Positions 61,335-64,000 of a stretch of 64,000 nt of DNA are shown here, one piece after another. This DNA is from Cryoendolithus antarcticus (lineage: Eukaryota > Ascomycota > Dothideomycetes > Cladosporiales > Cladosporiaceae), in NCBI GenBank assembly GCA_002077065.1, contig NAJO01000026.1:674522-738521 (forward strand), given 5' to 3'. A model generated the notes under the pieces. That model saw only the letters and a list, made by a program, of their open reading frames with translations, had not been told where the DNA came from and did not search any database. The stretch's first letter is position 1; each line of letters starts with the position of its first letter. The position numbers were made by a program, and so were the translations under genes.

Positions 61335-64000
61335 CTAGTCCTCGCCCATGCTCACATCCTCCGCACCCTCGCCCTCAACTTCACTACCCGCAACCTGCTC
61401 AGCCTCCTCATCATCCTCAATCTTCACAGCCCAGTTCGGCGAATCGCCCTCCCTGACTCTCGCCCATCGATCATTCACTTGCATTGGCTCTTCACCTTCC
61501 TCGCCTTCGCTCTCCTCGAGTACATACTCATCCCTCTCCTCATCAGCCGTCCACTCCCTCGCATCACCGTTGCCTGGCCCATGTCCATTTGTTGCAACCT
61601 CCAGCTCCGCCTCAGCCGTCGCCTCAGCCTCCCGATCCGCAGCTTCGGCTTCACGGTGGATCTCCAAATCTGCAAGAGCCAGGCGCTTGCACTCCACTGT
61701 CCACTCAGCGCACTTATACTTCTCGATAGCCGAGAGGAGCGTGCGATCCATGGATTCGTTGTCTTTGATCACGCCTGCAAGCCAGTCGGCGCCGTGTTGC
61801 AAGTAGGCGAGCTCCGTAGCGGTGGTCCCCGCGTCGTGAACGTCGGCAGGATCCAAGATCTGCGTGAAGCCTTGCGTGAAGAGCAGGTTATCTGTGCCGA
61901 GCATGACGGTATGGTAGAGCGGGGTATTGCGAAGGAGGTCGTGAGTTTCGTCCTCGGGTCTGGACTCATTCTTGCGATTCAGAGCACCCCAGTTGGTGGA
62001 GACGTAGACCCTTTTCCAGATAAGACGGAGGAGATACTCTGCGCGACCAGGGTCCAGTTGGGGCCAATTGACGTTGAGGACTTGCAGCGCCAGGTAGAAG
62101 CTGGATTCGTGAAGCGAGCTGTCCGGGTCTCTGGTGTCGTACTGGTCTGTCAAGGTCAGAGCATCGATCAGCTCTTCGAGCGACAGCGCAATGTGTGATA
62201 CGACTTTGCCGAGCGTGTTCTCCAGTTGCGCAAACAAAGTAGGATGGTACTTTCGCGTCGTCCTAGCGTACAGCTCAAGTGCTATCTCGAGCTCGGCTGG
62301 CGGATCTATCGCTGCGTGGATCTCGGGTAGTAGGTATGCGTACACGCGACGCTGCGTGGACGCGGTGAGGAGCTCGCCTTCGAGGAGGGTAGCCATGGGT
62401 TGCTTGTCCGTGGATGATGATGAAGGTGGTAGCGCGGCAAGCAGACTGAGCTTGGCGAGTGAGAGTTGCACTTCTTTGCTCCACAGGCTGTCCTCTTGCT
62501 CTGTAGCGATCATCTTGAGCATCCCACTGGCATGCGCGTAGTCCTTGTCAGCCATGACATCGTTGATCCAACACAGCTTCGCTCTTGCCGGATCTGCACA
62601 AAGCCAAGTCTTGAGGTACTTGCCCCAGTGCTCTTGAGCGTTCTTGAAGAAGTCACCAGCATTACCCTGCATCAGTCCATAGTCGAAGACCGCATTCCCA
62701 AACTCGTCGCCGAATTTTCGGAAGTATCTTCCGATGCGAGCGGTGTTCTCGTCCATCCTGGGCTTGACAACCTCCTTGCTAATGCCTGCAGACTCGCCAT
62801 AGCTCTGACTCAGGTACGTAGCTTCGTCTACAATCATCCTGGTCAGACTGTGCATGTCCCTGTACTTCTCGGCTAGTTGCAGCGCGGCAGGAAGTTGGCC
62901 GATATTCACGAGGTCTCGCAGCTGTTCAGTACGGGCCTTGATGCCGTTCTCACGCAACGCCTTCGCTTCTGCCAGATACCGCGATCCGCCGCGCGATCGA
63001 GTCCAATGGCCGCGCTCTTCGTACATGTGGCATGTGAGTTGGACAAGCTGAGCGTTCTCGATTGCGACTTTGCTGCAAAGGTCTTCGGTCTCGGCCTCAT
63101 AAGCCGATTCCGAGATCTGACCAGCAAGCTTGGTCAAGGGCCCGATGCTCTTCAGCATCGTCTGGCCAGAAGTCCAGAACTCAGGAATTTTGATGTATGC
63201 GGCGTCGTCGGTGAGTATACCCTCGGGCATGCTGTCAGGCTGGAGACCATAAAGCTCAGCGTTCTCGACACGGAATTTGAGCGCAATCTCCAACACACTG
63301 ATCCAGATGTCGTCAGCCTCGGATGCCAGGCGCAGTATGAAAGCCGCGGGTCGCTCGCCCTCTTCGACAAGGTCATGCACGACGCTGTAAGCATGGCAGA
63401 GGATCTTGTCGAGGTACGCGAGCTGCAGTACGAACATCTGCCTCAGTTGCTCATCCGATGAGGGTATCTGCTTGACGGCAGTGTACTCGACCTCCTGTAA
63501 CATACGCACACACTCGTGGAGCAAGGTGGCTCGTGGCTTTTCCTCGAGCTTTGCGTTGGCTCTGTGCTTCTCGGATACCTGCCACAGAGCTTGGCCGGCA
63601 GCGAGTCGTTCCGCATCCCAGAGCAGTCGCCATGTGGTCTCGCGTGATAATGGAGGGTAGCTGGACCGCACATGTGAGATCAATGTATTCAGTGCCTTCG
63701 CCCGGCGTGCCAAATTGTCCTCGATGGACACGGGCGATGACGAGTTCATCGAGGTCTGCGAAGTGAGGATCTCGTGACTGATCGCCAAGACAGCGTTCTC
63801 CAACTCTGGCTGCGTTCGTGTCTTCTTCTCATACCGCGAGAGATCTAGCGCGTTGTCTGGCAAAACTCCGAAGAACACGGCCTGCTCGATCTTACTCTTA
63901 GTAGAGATCTGCGACAGACCAGGATCTTCCGAAGAATCAACGATGGTAAGGCGCATCAGCCCAGCGCCTTGAACGAAGATGCAGCAAGCCGCTAGAGCCG
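61335..64000 (-). CDS. NUP133: Nucleoporin Nup133, C-terminal part (gene continues past the window)
   Basis: About 888 codons of the C-terminal helical region are present. The frame remains open from ATG 63956 to the window edge (14 further codons ending in QGAGL), so the N-terminal beta-propeller lies beyond position 64000 and the first ATG in the window is internal. Nup133 is part of the Y-complex scaffold of the nuclear pore. Supporting blocks are ETTWRLLWDAERLAAGQALW, LREGIKART-like EALRENGIKARTEQL, FDYGLMQGNAGDFFKNAQEH, YLKTWLCADPARAKLCWIND and LRLIWKRVYVSTNWGALN. The end is a long acidic tail (DDEEAEQVAGSEVEGEGAED). The assignment to Nup133 rather than another Y-complex helical protein is based on this helical pattern and tail and is fairly sure. 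Confidence 0.85.
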   Translation of the reverse strand, partial: ALAACCIFVQGAGLMRLTIVDSSEDPGLSQISTKSKIEQAVFFGVLPDNALDLSRYEKKTRTQPELENAVLAISHEILTSQTSMNSSSPVSIEDNLARRAKALNTLISHVRSSYPPLSRETTWRLLWDAERLAAGQALWQVSEKHRANAKLEEKPRATLLHECVRMLQEVEYTAVKQIPSSDEQLRQMFVLQLAYLDKILCHAYSVVHDLVEEGERPAAFILRLASEADDIWISVLEIALKFRVENAELYGLQPDSMPEGILTDDAAYIKIPEFWTSGQTMLKSIGPLTKLAGQISESAYEAETEDLCSKVAIENAQLVQLTCHMYEERGHWTRSRGGSRYLAEAKALRENGIKARTEQLRDLVNIGQLPAALQLAEKYRDMHSLTRMIVDEATYLSQSYGESAGISKEVVKPRMDENTARIGRYFRKFGDEFGNAVFDYGLMQGNAGDFFKNAQEHWGKYLKTWLCADPARAKLCWINDVMADKDYAHASGMLKMIATEQEDSLWSKEVQLSLAKLSLLAALPPSSSSTDKQPMATLLEGELLTASTQRRVYAYLLPEIHAAIDPPAELEIALELYARTTRKYHPTLFAQLENTLGKVVSHIALSLEELIDALTLTDQYDTRDPDSSLHESSFYLALQVLNVNWPQLDPGRAEYLLRLIWKRVYVSTNWGALNRKNESRPEDETHDLLRNTPLYHTVMLGTDNLLFTQGFTQILDPADVHDAGTTATELAYLQHGADWLAGVIKDNESMDRTLLSAIEKYKCAEWTVECKRLALADLEIHREAEAADREAEATAEAELEVATNGHGPGNGDAREWTADEERDEYVLEESEGEEGEEPMQVNDRWARVREGDSPNWAVKIEDDEEAEQVAGSEVEGEGAEDVSMGED

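Overview
The window looks like nuclear chromosomal DNA of a filamentous ascomycete, most likely a Dothideomycete such as a Capnodiales or Mycosphaerellales black fungus. Reasons: genes lie on both strands without operons. Roughly 44 short introns (mostly 48-66 nt) with GTAAGT-like donors, CTAAC/CTGAC branch sites and AG acceptors can be placed with consistent phase. The gene set is fungal (HET domain, Zn2Cys6 regulator, PDR-type ABC transporter, RNase T2, DUF3405). The class assignment is an inference from general resemblance; no database search was possible. All exon coordinates come from reading splice sites against family sequence and checking that the exon lengths keep frame.

Layout. 1-6.2 kb: aldo-keto reductase (+), cytochrome b5/FMN alpha-hydroxyacid dehydrogenase (+), HET-domain protein (-). 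6.2-15.6 kb: RNase T2 with a Ser/Thr stalk (-), TatD-family nuclease (+), full-length PDR ABC transporter (-). 17.3-25.4 kb: TCF25/Rqc1 (+), mitochondrial PP2C phosphatase (-), ribosomal protein S23 (+), a conserved but uncharacterised Ser-rich protein (-). A gap of about 2.9 kb follows. 28.3-34 kb: polynucleotide kinase 3'-phosphatase (-), ribosomal protein L31 (-), Dal5-like MFS permease (+). 34-39 kb: Ccz1 (+) converging on Lst8 (-). A 2.3 kb gap follows. 41-50 kb: an uncharacterised protein (+) converging on Elongator subunit Elp1 (-) with 11 bp between stop codons, then Cox8 (-), sphingolipid desaturase (-) and a SERF/4F5 small protein (-). 50-64 kb: tetraspan-like membrane protein (+), Zn2Cys6 regulator (+), AHC1-like zinc-finger protein (-), Alba-like protein (+), DUF3405 protein (-), and a nucleoporin Nup133 gene (-) whose 5' part runs off the right edge.

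How the genes relate. Most are housekeeping genes for translation and quality control (S23, L31, Rqc1, Elp1), mitochondria (Cox8, the PP2C phosphatase), DNA repair (polynucleotide kinase), vacuole and TOR signalling (Ccz1, Lst8, probably vacuolar or secreted RNase T2) and nuclear pore. They are mixed with accessory-type genes (HET, ABC, MFS, Zn2Cys6). I see no secondary-metabolite cluster, transposon, CRISPR array, rRNA or confident tRNA. I did not find a clear new multi-gene system. The best leads are single-gene oddities: the fragmented 5' end of LST8, the stalked RNase T2, the hidden 3' exon of the HET gene, and several uncharacterised proteins.
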